DNA of 25,109 nt, taken from the NCBI GenBank assembly GCA_937877465.1, contig CALFIT010000155.1, forward strand, positions 1-25,109, written 5' to 3'. The DNA comes from an uncultured Bacteroidales bacterium (GTDB lineage: Bacteria; Bacteroidota; Bacteroidia; Bacteroidales; F082). The position numbers and the translations under genes were made by a program. Numbering within the stretch: position 1 is the stretch's first letter; each line of letters begins with the position of its first letter. This document shows, in pieces, positions 14,833-21,240 of the stretch. The notes beneath the pieces are model-generated. The model did no database searches. It was not told the DNA's origin and saw only the letters and a list, made by a program, of their open reading frames with translations.

Positions 14833-15323
14833 AAAACTACCTTTATATCTTCCTCATCGCCATGGTGCCGCTCATAGAGCTGCGTGGCGCCATTCCCGTG
14901 GCCTACGCCATCCACACCGCCAACCCCGACTTCAGCATTCTCTGGTCCTACATCATCATCGCCCTTGGCAACATGCTGCCCGTGCCCTTCATCTATTTCT
15001 TCGCCCGCAAGGTGCTGGAATGGGGCAAGGACGTCAAGGTTAAGTTCTTCAGCCGGTTCTGCCTGTGGTGCCTCGAAAAAGGCGAGAAAGGCGGACAGAA
15101 GCTGCAAGCCAAGGCAGGACGAGGCCTCTATTGGGCCTTGGTGCTCTTCGTCGGTATCCCGCTGCCGGGCACAGGTGCCTGGACTGGAACGCTGGCCGCC
15201 AGCTTCCTGGACATGGACTTCAAGAAAAGCGTTTTGGCCGTGATTGGTGGCGTGGCGTTGGCCTCGGTCATCGTCGGCGTGGTCTGCGCCTTGGGGTTTG
15301 GGGCGATATTCGGAATTAATTGA
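14829..15323 (+). CDS. Small membrane protein of the COG2426 (putative small multidrug export) family
   Basis: This 164-residue protein has about four membrane segments. It opens MKNYLYIFLIAMVPLIELRG and continues AIPVAYAI; the pattern P-x-I-E-x-R-G-A-I-P is characteristic of COG2426. LPVPFIYFFARKVLEW follows, then the re-entrant-like segment VGIPLPGTGAWTGTLAASFL and a C-terminal helix AVIGGVALASVIVGVVCALG. The family is annotated as a possible small multidrug export protein, but transport is not well proven. The start ATG overlaps the TPR stop by four bases, and aroE starts seven bases after its stop, so it is translated within the operon. Confidence 0.87.
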   Translation: MKNYLYIFLIAMVPLIELRGAIPVAYAIHTANPDFSILWSYIIIALGNMLPVPFIYFFARKVLEWGKDVKVKFFSRFCLWCLEKGEKGGQKLQAKAGRGLYWALVLFVGIPLPGTGAWTGTLAASFLDMDFKKSVLAVIGGVALASVIVGVVCALGFGAIFGIN

Positions 15324-15330
15324 TTGACAC

Positions 15331-16065
15331 ATGAAACGTTACGGACTTATCGGACACCCACTGAAACACTCGCAGTCGAGGTTCTACTTCAACGAGAAAT
15401 TCGAATACGAAGGCTTGGACTGCCTCTATCAGCATTTCGACCTCAAGACGTTGGACGAGCTGCACGAGGTGATGGCGAAATACCCCGACCTCTGCGGCTT
15501 CAACGTCACCATACCTTATAAGGAAAGCATCATCGCGCTGCTCGACGACATCGACCCGACGGCAAAAGAAGTCGAAGCCGTCAATGTGGTGAAAGTCGCC
15601 GACGGCAAGCTGAAAGGCTACAACACCGACATCGACGGCTTTGCCCTACTGCTTGAACGCGCCGTCAACGGCAAGACGGTCGACCGCGCCTTGGTGTTGG
15701 GCACGGGCGGCGCCTCAAAAGCAGTGCAGTATGTGCTGCGACAGAAAGGGATAGCCTATTCCCTCGTCAGCCGCGATGCGGCGAAAGGCGACTACACCTA
15801 CGACACCCTGACCGACGACATCCTGCGCCAACATCACCTTATCATTAATGCGACGCCCGTGGGAATGTCGCCCTACGTCAACGACTTCCCCGACATCCAT
15901 TACCAAGGCCTAAGCAACAAGCACATCCTCATCGACTTGGTTTACAACCCGAAAGAGACCGCTTTCATGGAGTTGGGCAAGACTTGGGGCGCAAAGGTGT
16001 ATAACGGAGTGCAAATGTTTGAGGAACAGGCGAAAAGAACTTGGGAGATTTTCAATCATGGTTAG
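15331..16065 (+). CDS. aroE: Shikimate dehydrogenase
   Basis: The 244-residue enzyme reduces 3-dehydroshikimate to shikimate with NADPH, a late common step of aromatic amino acid synthesis. Shikimate-binding serines lie in GHPLKHSQS (S14, S16). The catalytic Lys is in NVTIPYK (K64), with N/D contacts in YNTDIDGF (D100). The NADP-binding loop is VLGTGGASKAV, followed by NATPVGM. The product is slightly short for the family (about 245-290) but complete. It lies seven bases after the COG2426 gene and overlaps rlmD by eight bases. aroK, a step later in the same pathway, is encoded on the opposite strand just beyond rlmD. Confidence 0.95.
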   Translation: MKRYGLIGHPLKHSQSRFYFNEKFEYEGLDCLYQHFDLKTLDELHEVMAKYPDLCGFNVTIPYKESIIALLDDIDPTAKEVEAVNVVKVADGKLKGYNTDIDGFALLLERAVNGKTVDRALVLGTGGASKAVQYVLRQKGIAYSLVSRDAAKGDYTYDTLTDDILRQHHLIINATPVGMSPYVNDFPDIHYQGLSNKHILIDLVYNPKETAFMELGKTWGAKVYNGVQMFEEQAKRTWEIFNHG

Positions 16066-17500
16066 AAACAAAGTAAAACGGGAACCCGAATACATCGAAG
16101 ACGTCGAGATTATTGACGCAGGGTCGGAAGGCAAGTCGGTGGCCAAACCCGAAGGCCGCGTGGTCTTCGTCCCCTTTGGCGTGCCTGGCGACGTGGTCGA
16201 CCTCGAAGTGTACAAGCGCAAGAAGAACTATTTCGAAGGCAAAATATTGAATTTCAAGAAGATGTCGGACAAGCGCGTAGAGCCAGTATGCCAGCATTTC
16301 GGGCTTTGCGGCGGCTGCAAATGGCAACAGATGGCCTACGAATGGCAAACCTACTACAAGCAGAAACAGGTGAAGGACAACTTCGACCGCATCGGGAAGA
16401 TCGAATACCCCGAAATACGCCCCATTCTCGGCTGCGAGAAGCAGTTTTTCTATCGCAACAAGTTGGAATACACCTTCTCGAACCGCAAGTGGCTCACCGA
16501 CGGTGCCCCGACAGGTGTACACGACGAGGAGGCCTGCAAAGGCTTGGGCTTCCACCTGCCCCTGCTCTTCGACCGCGTGGTCGACATCGAGCGATGCCAC
16601 CTGCAAGCCGACCCGTCCAACGACATCCGCCTGTTCGTCAGGAGGTTCACCTTGGAGCGGCATCTTCCCTATTATAACTTCCGTGCCCACGAGGGGCTGA
16701 TGCGCAACCTCGTCATCCGCTGCAACGCAAAAGGCGACTTCATGGTCATCCTCGTCATCGGCGAAGAGAACGCCGTGGTGCGCCACGAGCTGATTCCCGC
16801 CTTGGAGATGGCCTTCCCGCAAATCGTTTCGTTGCTCTTGGTCATCAACCCGAAGCTGAACGACATCATCAACGACCTGCCGTTTGAGTGCTTCAAAGGC
16901 GAGCCCTACCTCATCGAGACCATGAAATCGCCGCGCCCAGGCTACGACGACCTCAAGTTCCGCATCGGGCCCGTTTCTTTCTTCCAAACCAATGTGTATC
17001 AAGCGGAAAGGCTCTACAAGACCGCCTTCGACCTCGCCGACGTGCAAGGCGACGAGCTGATGTATGACCTCTATACCGGCACGGGCACCATCGCCCAGTA
17101 TTTCTCGCGTTTCGTGAAGAAAGTGGTCGGCATCGAGTACGTTGAAGCCGCCATTGAGGATGCCAAGGTCAACGCCGAAATCAACGGCATCAGGAACTGC
17201 ACCTTCTATGCCGGCGACATGGCCAAGGTGTTCACCGACGACTTCATCGCGAGCAACGGTCGGCCCGACCTCATCGTCACCGACCCGCCGCGAGCGGGCA
17301 TGGCCGAGAAGGTGGTGGAGCAACTGCTGAAAATCCGAGCGAAGAAAATCGTCTACGTCAGCTGCAACCCCGCCACGCAAGCCCGCGACCTCCAGTTGCT
17401 CGACACGGCCTACAAGGTGATGGCGGTGCAGCCCGTCGACATGTTCCCGCACACGCAGCATGTGGAGAATGTGTGTCTGTTGGAGTTAAGAGAGTCTTAG
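16058..17500 (+). CDS. rlmD: 23S rRNA (uracil-C5)-methyltransferase, RlmD/RumA type
   Basis: The 480-residue enzyme has an N-terminal TRAM domain (EDVEIIDAGSEGKSVAKPEG...FVPFGVPGDVV). Iron-sulfur cysteines lie in CQHFGLCGGC (C78, C84, C87), with a likely fourth in DIERCHLQ. The SAM-binding motif is YDLYTGTGTIAQYFSRF, followed by VTDPPRAGM and the catalytic Cys in YVSCNPATQARDL. It makes m5U in 23S rRNA from S-adenosylmethionine. The ATG at 16058 lies inside the aroE end, eight bases overlapping, in keeping with translational coupling; an earlier ATG at 16019 would overlap far more. The 3' end overlaps the convergent aroK gene by 15 bases. Whether the target is U1939, U747 or another site cannot be read from sequence alone. 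Confidence 0.92.
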   Translation: MVRNKVKREPEYIEDVEIIDAGSEGKSVAKPEGRVVFVPFGVPGDVVDLEVYKRKKNYFEGKILNFKKMSDKRVEPVCQHFGLCGGCKWQQMAYEWQTYYKQKQVKDNFDRIGKIEYPEIRPILGCEKQFFYRNKLEYTFSNRKWLTDGAPTGVHDEEACKGLGFHLPLLFDRVVDIERCHLQADPSNDIRLFVRRFTLERHLPYYNFRAHEGLMRNLVIRCNAKGDFMVILVIGEENAVVRHELIPALEMAFPQIVSLLLVINPKLNDIINDLPFECFKGEPYLIETMKSPRPGYDDLKFRIGPVSFFQTNVYQAERLYKTAFDLADVQGDELMYDLYTGTGTIAQYFSRFVKKVVGIEYVEAAIEDAKVNAEINGIRNCTFYAGDMAKVFTDDFIASNGRPDLIVTDPPRAGMAEKVVEQLLKIRAKKIVYVSCNPATQARDLQLLDTAYKVMAVQPVDMFPHTQHVENVCLLELRES

Positions 17501-18001
17501 ACCTTCTAATTGTTTCACAAGGTCATCCAAATCCAAGTCCTCGGATTTCACGGTGATGGCAGCTTGTTCGTAAAACGGAAGCCGCTCGGCGTAGTTTCGG
17601 TTCACAAACTCGGCAAGCTCGGCCTCGGTTTTGCCTTCAACCAAAGGACGCTTGTGGCGCGAATGGATGACGCGGTCGACGGCGGCCTTGGGACTGATGC
17701 GCATGAAAACGGTCAAGCCGTGCTGGTTCATCCATTCCATGTTGTCGAAGAAGCAAGCCGTGCCGCCGCCCGTCGAAACCACCACGTTCTCAAGGCTTTC
17801 CGTGCTTTTCAGCACCTGCGACTCCAACTTACGGTATAGTGCTTCGTCGTATTTGTTGAAGAAATCGTTGACCGAAATCTTGTATTTCTCCTCAAACAAG
17901 GCATCGGTGTCGGCCACCTCCCAACCCAAACGCTGGGCGATGCGCTTGGCCGCAGTGGTCTTGCCCGCACCCATGTATCCGACGAGGTAAATCCTGTTCA
18001 T
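17486..18001 (-). CDS. aroK: Shikimate kinase
   Basis: The 171-residue P-loop kinase phosphorylates shikimate at the 3-hydroxyl with ATP. Walker A is GYMGAGKT (8-15), the Mg/shikimate motif is DTD (31-33), the shikimate-binding glycines are in VVSTGGGTA, and the lid arginine is in SRHKRPLVEG. Length is typical. It is encoded convergent to rlmD with a 15-base overlap at the 3' ends. It lies downstream of the rSAM gene across a 77-base repeat tract, so it may have its own promoter there. Its pathway partner aroE is 1.4 kb away on the other strand. Confidence 0.95.
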   Translation of the reverse strand: MNRIYLVGYMGAGKTTAAKRIAQRLGWEVADTDALFEEKYKISVNDFFNKYDEALYRKLESQVLKSTESLENVVVSTGGGTACFFDNMEWMNQHGLTVFMRISPKAAVDRVIHSRHKRPLVEGKTEAELAEFVNRNYAERLPFYEQAAITVKSEDLDLDDLVKQLEGLRLS

Positions 18002-18002
18002 C

Positions 18003-18085
18003 AGTTTTCAGTTTGCAGTTTACAGTTTGCAGTAACTCCTAACTCCTAACTCCTAATTCCTAACTCCTAACTCCTACCTCATCCC
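18003..18085. repeat. Tandem short-repeat tract (CAGTTTG and AACTCCT units)
   Basis: The plus strand carries CAGTTTTCAGTTTGCAGTTT and further CAGTTT units up to about 18033. Six AACTCCT/AATTCCT units of seven bases follow, then ACCTCATCCCTCATT. The tract fills the gap between aroK and the radical SAM gene and contains the latter's stop codon. It is not a CRISPR array: units are 7 bases with no spacers. Confidence 0.85.
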
Positions 18086-19155
18086 TCATTAATCATTTGG
18101 TATTGACAGATTTGCAGTTTGCCGTCGCCGTCGCGGAGGTGGAAGCCGTTGCCTTGGCAATAGCGCCACATCTTGCAATCGGCGCACTGGTCGGTCTTCA
18201 TCCAACGGCGGTCGCGATAGACTTGGAATCGGTTCGACCACACGTCCCAGAAGCTGTCCTTGTAGATGTTACCCTGATGGTAGTCGCTGCGGATGCTGAG
18301 GCAGCCCGAGATGGCACCGTCGGCCAATACAGAGGCAATGTTGATGCCCGCGCTGCACGAATAATAGTGGTTGCGCACCTCGCCCTCATACTTGCCAAGA
18401 AAGCCGTCGCAGCCATAGTCGGCGCGGATCTTGCCTTCCTGTCGCGTCTGCTTGATGAACTCCATCATCTCGACGAATTGCTCATTCGAGAGCTTGAAGT
18501 CGGGCTCGTTGGCGGCACGGCCAAAGGGAAACACCGTGAACAGCCTCCAACGACGGATGCCCAACGAGATGAGGAAGTCGCGAAACTCGGGCAAGTACTT
18601 GATGGTGCGCTGGTTGACGCAGGTGATGACGTCCCAAGTGAGCGTTGGATGCTGTTTCATGGCCTCCACGGCGCGAAGCACGTTCTTGTAGCTCATGGGG
18701 TTGCCACGCATCCAGTTGTGGTCGTCCTCGAAGCCGTCGAAGCTGACTGCCAACGACTTGAGTCCAGCCTCCACAAACTCGTTGAGTTTTTCGGCGGAGA
18801 GCAGCATCCCGTTGCACACCATGCCCCACACGAAGCCGCGTTTGGTGATTTCGGCGCCGCATTGGGCCAAGTCGGGCCGCACCGTGGGCTCGCCGCCCGT
18901 GGTGATGACCATCACCTTGGCGGGGTCTTGATGTTCGCGAATCTCGTCGAGCACCTTGGCAAAATCGGCAAAAGGCATGTCGTCCTTTTCGGAGAGCATA
19001 CGGCAGTCGGAGCCGCAGTGACGGCAATTGAGGTTGCAGCGCAGGGTGCATTCCCAGAAAAGCTGGTGCAGTTCGTGCTCCTCAATCCGCTGTTGCAGCA
19101 CTTGGTGATTGAGTTCGAGCATCACCTTCTTATGGAAGCCGAGACGTTCTCTCAT
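18079..19155 (-). CDS. Radical SAM/SPASM protein of the rSAM/lipoprotein system
   Basis: The 358-residue protein has the radical SAM cluster motif CNLNCRHC (C40, C44, C47), a TTGGEPTVRPDL segment, and the barrel strand AVSFDGFEDDHNWMRG. A C-terminal SPASM-like region has many cysteines: YYSCSAG, GAISGCLSI, DQCADCKMWRYCQGNGFH and LQICQYQ. SPASM proteins bind extra Fe-S clusters and usually modify peptides or proteins. It starts 14 bases after the stop of a small lipoprotein with repeated YGSP motifs, the expected substrate. It fits the Bacteroidetes rSAM/lipoprotein family I recall as TIGR04133. The chemistry is not known to me. The last residues and stop lie in a tandem repeat. Confidence 0.88.
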   Translation of the reverse strand: MRERLGFHKKVMLELNHQVLQQRIEEHELHQLFWECTLRCNLNCRHCGSDCRMLSEKDDMPFADFAKVLDEIREHQDPAKVMVITTGGEPTVRPDLAQCGAEITKRGFVWGMVCNGMLLSAEKLNEFVEAGLKSLAVSFDGFEDDHNWMRGNPMSYKNVLRAVEAMKQHPTLTWDVITCVNQRTIKYLPEFRDFLISLGIRRWRLFTVFPFGRAANEPDFKLSNEQFVEMMEFIKQTRQEGKIRADYGCDGFLGKYEGEVRNHYYSCSAGINIASVLADGAISGCLSIRSDYHQGNIYKDSFWDVWSNRFQVYRDRRWMKTDQCADCKMWRYCQGNGFHLRDGDGKLQICQYQMINEG

Positions 19156-19169
19156 GGCTCGGCAAACGA

Positions 19170-19688
19170 CTATTGATTGGGCATCGGCGAGCCGTAGAGG
19201 GCTTCAGCGTCGCCACCGAAGGTCTTGCCCCCTTGCGGGTTGTCCAAGTCCTTGATCTGCTGTTGGAGCGACTTCACTTCCTGACGCAACCGCTGCGTTT
19301 CGCGGCCATACTCCTCGATGATTTCGGGCGAGCCGTAGACGCAGGCACCTTCGCGGCGTTGCAGGGCTGCTTGAAGTTCAACGATGCGCTCCTGTAGGGC
19401 CACGCGGCGTGCGCTGCGCTCAAGGTCGACGTTTTCGCCCAACTTGGCGTTGATGGTGTCGAGTTGGCTCTGCATCCTATAGGTCTCGGCCTGGTATTGC
19501 GCAAGGATTTCGGGCGAGCCATACACGGCAGCGCCCTCGCGACGCTTTAGGACTTCCTGTATCGAGTCGCGCTCCTTGACGAGTTGCTTGCGTTCCTTGC
19601 GCGTCAAGCCGTTTTGCGAGCAGCAAGCCGCAAGGAAAGCCAATCCCGACAAGGCACCAATGTAAACAGTTCGAACTACTTTTTTCAT
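19170..19688 (-). CDS. Lipoprotein with repeated YGSP motifs, partner of the radical SAM enzyme
   Basis: The 172-residue protein has a lipobox (LAAC, Cys22) after a short signal, then charged coiled-coil sequence. Two repeats 62 residues apart share RREGA-x-VYGSPEI (49-61 and 111-123). A third YGSP closes the protein in EALYGSPMPNQ (165-168), two residues plus NQ from the C-terminus. Lipoproteins encoded beside TIGR04133-type radical SAM enzymes (TIGR04134 as I recall) carry similar Y-G-x-P motifs. I infer that these are the modification sites. The gene has its own promoter at 19712-19744 and is co-transcribed with the rSAM gene. An unpaired Cys precedes the second motif. Homology apart from the motif is uncertain. 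Confidence 0.82.
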   Translation of the reverse strand: MKKVVRTVYIGALSGLAFLAACCSQNGLTRKERKQLVKERDSIQEVLKRREGAAVYGSPEILAQYQAETYRMQSQLDTINAKLGENVDLERSARRVALQERIVELQAALQRREGACVYGSPEIIEEYGRETQRLRQEVKSLQQQIKDLDNPQGGKTFGGDAEALYGSPMPNQ

Positions 19689-19711
19689 TTCTGAAAGGTG
19701 TTATAACGCTG

Positions 19712-19744
19712 CAAAGGTAAAAGAATTTCCGAAATTGGCACAAA
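19712..19744 (-). promoter_or_regulatory. Promoter of the lipoprotein-rSAM operon
   Basis: On the minus strand TACCTTTG (19712-19719) matches TAnnTTTG. TTTG (19741-19744) lies 21 bases upstream as a -33 element. The ATG is at 19688. The promoter begins just inside the end of the macrodomain gene's downstream region. Confidence 0.55.
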
Positions 19745-19750
19745 AATCGG

Positions 19751-20566
19751 CTAAATTTCGTCCATCAGGCTTCGGTAAATCATCCAATCGACATCCTTGA
19801 ACACATTGAAAACCACAGTCTTGACGCTGCAATTCGGGTTTTCGGAAAGGTAATCTGTCACCGTCCGCACGGCAATCTCGGCGGCCAACTGGTTCGGGAA
19901 GCGGAACTCGCCCGTCGAGATGCAGCAGAAGGCCACGCTTTCGAGCTTGTTTTCGTCGGCGCAGGCCATGACGGAACGGTAGCACGAGGCCAACTGTTCT
20001 TGCTGAAACTCAGTGGGGATGCCGTTTGGGATGATAGGCCCGACCGTGTGGATGACATGTTTGCAGGGCAGGTTGTAGGCCTTGGTGATTTTGGCTTGGC
20101 CTGTCGGCTCCTCGTGACCTTGCCGCAGCATCAGTTCGTGACATTCCTGACGCAACTGCACGCCGGCGGCGGTATGGATGGCATTGTCGATGCAGCGGTG
20201 CAGCGGGTGAAAACAACCCAACATTTGGCTGTTGGCCGCGTTCACGATGGCATCCACGCGGAGACGGGTGATGTCGCCCTGCCATAACGACAATTGTTTT
20301 CCTGTAGAGACGCGCCATGGCACGCCTCTACAAACGTTCTCAATATCAACCAATTCCACAATACCTTTCTCCTGCAACTGTGCCTGCAATTCCTCGTCCT
20401 GCAAACGGAGGAACTCCTCGCTGACGGATTTGGGCGGGCGCACATTGCACAGGGCGCGAAACAGGTCTCGCCTACCCTGCAAGCCCTGAGGAATCTGTAT
20501 TTCGGAATACTGAGGGTCTTCGTCAAGAAGATATTGTATCAATGTGTATAATCGGTTCATAATCAA
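19751..20566 (-). CDS. Protein-ADP-ribose hydrolase, zinc-macrodomain (SirTM-linked type)
   Basis: The 271-residue protein has an N-terminal helical extension (1-75) and a macrodomain from about residue 92. LWQGDITRLRVDAIVNAANS binds ADP-ribose. MLGCFHPLHRCIDNAIH supplies probable zinc ligands C118, H120 and C125. GQAKITKAYNLPCKHVIHTVG and the loop CISTGEFRFP complete the fold. This matches the macrodomain class that removes ADP-ribose from proteins modified by SirTM sirtuins in Staphylococcus and Streptococcus. A SirTM-type gene lies upstream on the same strand at 22621-23478, with a degenerate island between. Residues ~79-88 (CRGVPWRVST) are encoded by a palindromic repeat and fill the linker before the macrodomain. 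The start could be either of two ATGs six bases apart (20566 or 20560). Confidence 0.9.
   Translation of the reverse strand: MIMNRLYTLIQYLLDEDPQYSEIQIPQGLQGRRDLFRALCNVRPPKSVSEEFLRLQDEELQAQLQEKGIVELVDIENVCRGVPWRVSTGKQLSLWQGDITRLRVDAIVNAANSQMLGCFHPLHRCIDNAIHTAAGVQLRQECHELMLRQGHEEPTGQAKITKAYNLPCKHVIHTVGPIIPNGIPTEFQQEQLASCYRSVMACADENKLESVAFCCISTGEFRFPNQLAAEIAVRTVTDYLSENPNCSVKTVVFNVFKDVDWMIYRSLMDEI
20303..20332. repeat. TGTAGAGACGCGCCATGG palindromic repeat inside the macrodomain gene
   Basis: The 30 bases read TGTAGAGACGCGCCATGG followed by CACGCCTCTACA, a near-perfect palindrome centred on CCATGG. It is in frame and encodes CRGVPWRVST in the linker. A half copy (TGTAGAGGCGCC) lies at 22568-22579 at the other edge of the degenerate island. 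It resembles dispersed GTAGAGACG...CGTCTCTAC repeats seen in several bacterial phyla. Confidence 0.75.
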
Positions 20567-20614
20567 TAATTAACAAGCTATTACAGCAGGGGATATTCTA
20601 ATCAAAAAACGGTT

Positions 20615-21032
20615 TTACACGAATCGAATCCTGTCGGCAAGTTGCAGGAAATAGTCATTGGACCAGATGTCGAGGGCTTTTACATTATTGACAAATCGAG
20701 ACACATCATCTTTGACAAGTTTTATATTTGTTTTTGACAATTTCCGGAAAGCCAAAGCGTGCATTTTTCCCGCATAAAGGCAGGACAATGTCAAGCAATT
20801 TACCAATGTTACATGGATTATTCAATCGCTTAAATTCTGTTTGAAACTCTAAAAAAGGCTTCGTGTCAATTTCTATCTTGATTTTGATGCTTTTCTCCGT
20901 CTTAAAAGACAAATTATAAACATCTGTTTCGTCTTTCAGAAATGCTGATTCCACTTTTCCAAGTGTTAACTTGTCTTTCTTGGTAATGACCACATCACGT
21001 CCTGCCAACATTTGTTTGAAAATCGTGTTCAT
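20615..21032 (-). pseudogene. Remnant of an AbiEii/AbiGii-type nucleotidyltransferase toxin
   Basis: Two minus-strand frames together give a broken toxin. The first (from 21032) reads MNTIFKQMLA, then GRDVVITKKDKLTLGKVESA and KIKIEIDTKPFLEFQTE, typical of the middle of AbiEii. Near 20805 the frame shifts, and the second reads VNCLTLSCLYAGKMHALAFR then DVSRFVNNVKALDIWSNDYF, the usual distal parts. Compared with the family, about 90 residues holding the GG-x-x-L-R...S-x-D-L-D-F catalytic core are absent after residue 10. The K-N-R-V-K-G-R-D-W-Y-D region is missing after LAFRK. So there are two internal deletions plus a frameshift, and the gene is dead. Intact relatives are type IV toxins or abortive-infection proteins. 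Confidence 0.75.
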
Positions 21033-21138
21033 GATTCAATAATTTTAATAAGTTGATTAATCATATTCTTTTTCTTTCCCACCTTCGCATACTCTCTATG
21101 GAAAATGAGCAAAAGTTCTATTTTTGGTATAAAACTGT
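21029..21138 (-). pseudogene. C-terminal fragment of the gene preceding AbiEii
   Basis: A minus-strand frame reads HSFIPKIELLLIFHREYAKV then GKKKNMINQLIKIIES and a stop. Its TGA overlaps the AbiEii ATG as ATGA. That overlap suggests the two were a coupled operon, so this is plausibly the tail of the cognate antitoxin gene. The 5' part is cut off where rubredoxin-like sequence begins (about 21140). I cannot name the family. Confidence 0.4.
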
Positions 21139-21143
21139 GCCCT

Positions 21144-21224
21144 TTACGCCTTGTTGAACTTCTCCTTCCCTTGCCTGCATCTTGGGCACTTCCAGTCGGC
21201 GGGCAGGTCCTCGAAGGGGCTTGT
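21144..21224 (-). pseudogene. 3' fragment of a rubredoxin gene
   Basis: The frame reads TSPFEDLPADWKCPRCRQGK then EKFNKA and stop. This is the C-terminal half of rubredoxin (P-F-E-D-L-P-x-D-W-x-C-P-x-C, with the second CxxC iron-binding pair). The N-terminal half with the first CxxC is absent: homology begins 17 bases beyond the stop of the ATPase gene. A second, shorter copy of the same gene end lies at 22580-22606 on the other side of that ATPase. Confidence 0.75.
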
Positions 21225-21240
21225 GGAGGAAGCTACCGTG

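Noticed and set aside
16052..17461. 469-codon minus-strand open frame opposite rlmD
   Set aside because: Shadow frame. The plus-strand protein has the Fe-S cysteines, SAM motif and catalytic Cys of RlmD.
18003..18085. Possible CRISPR array
   Set aside because: Units are about 7 bases, with no 25-40 base spacers and no cas gene nearby.
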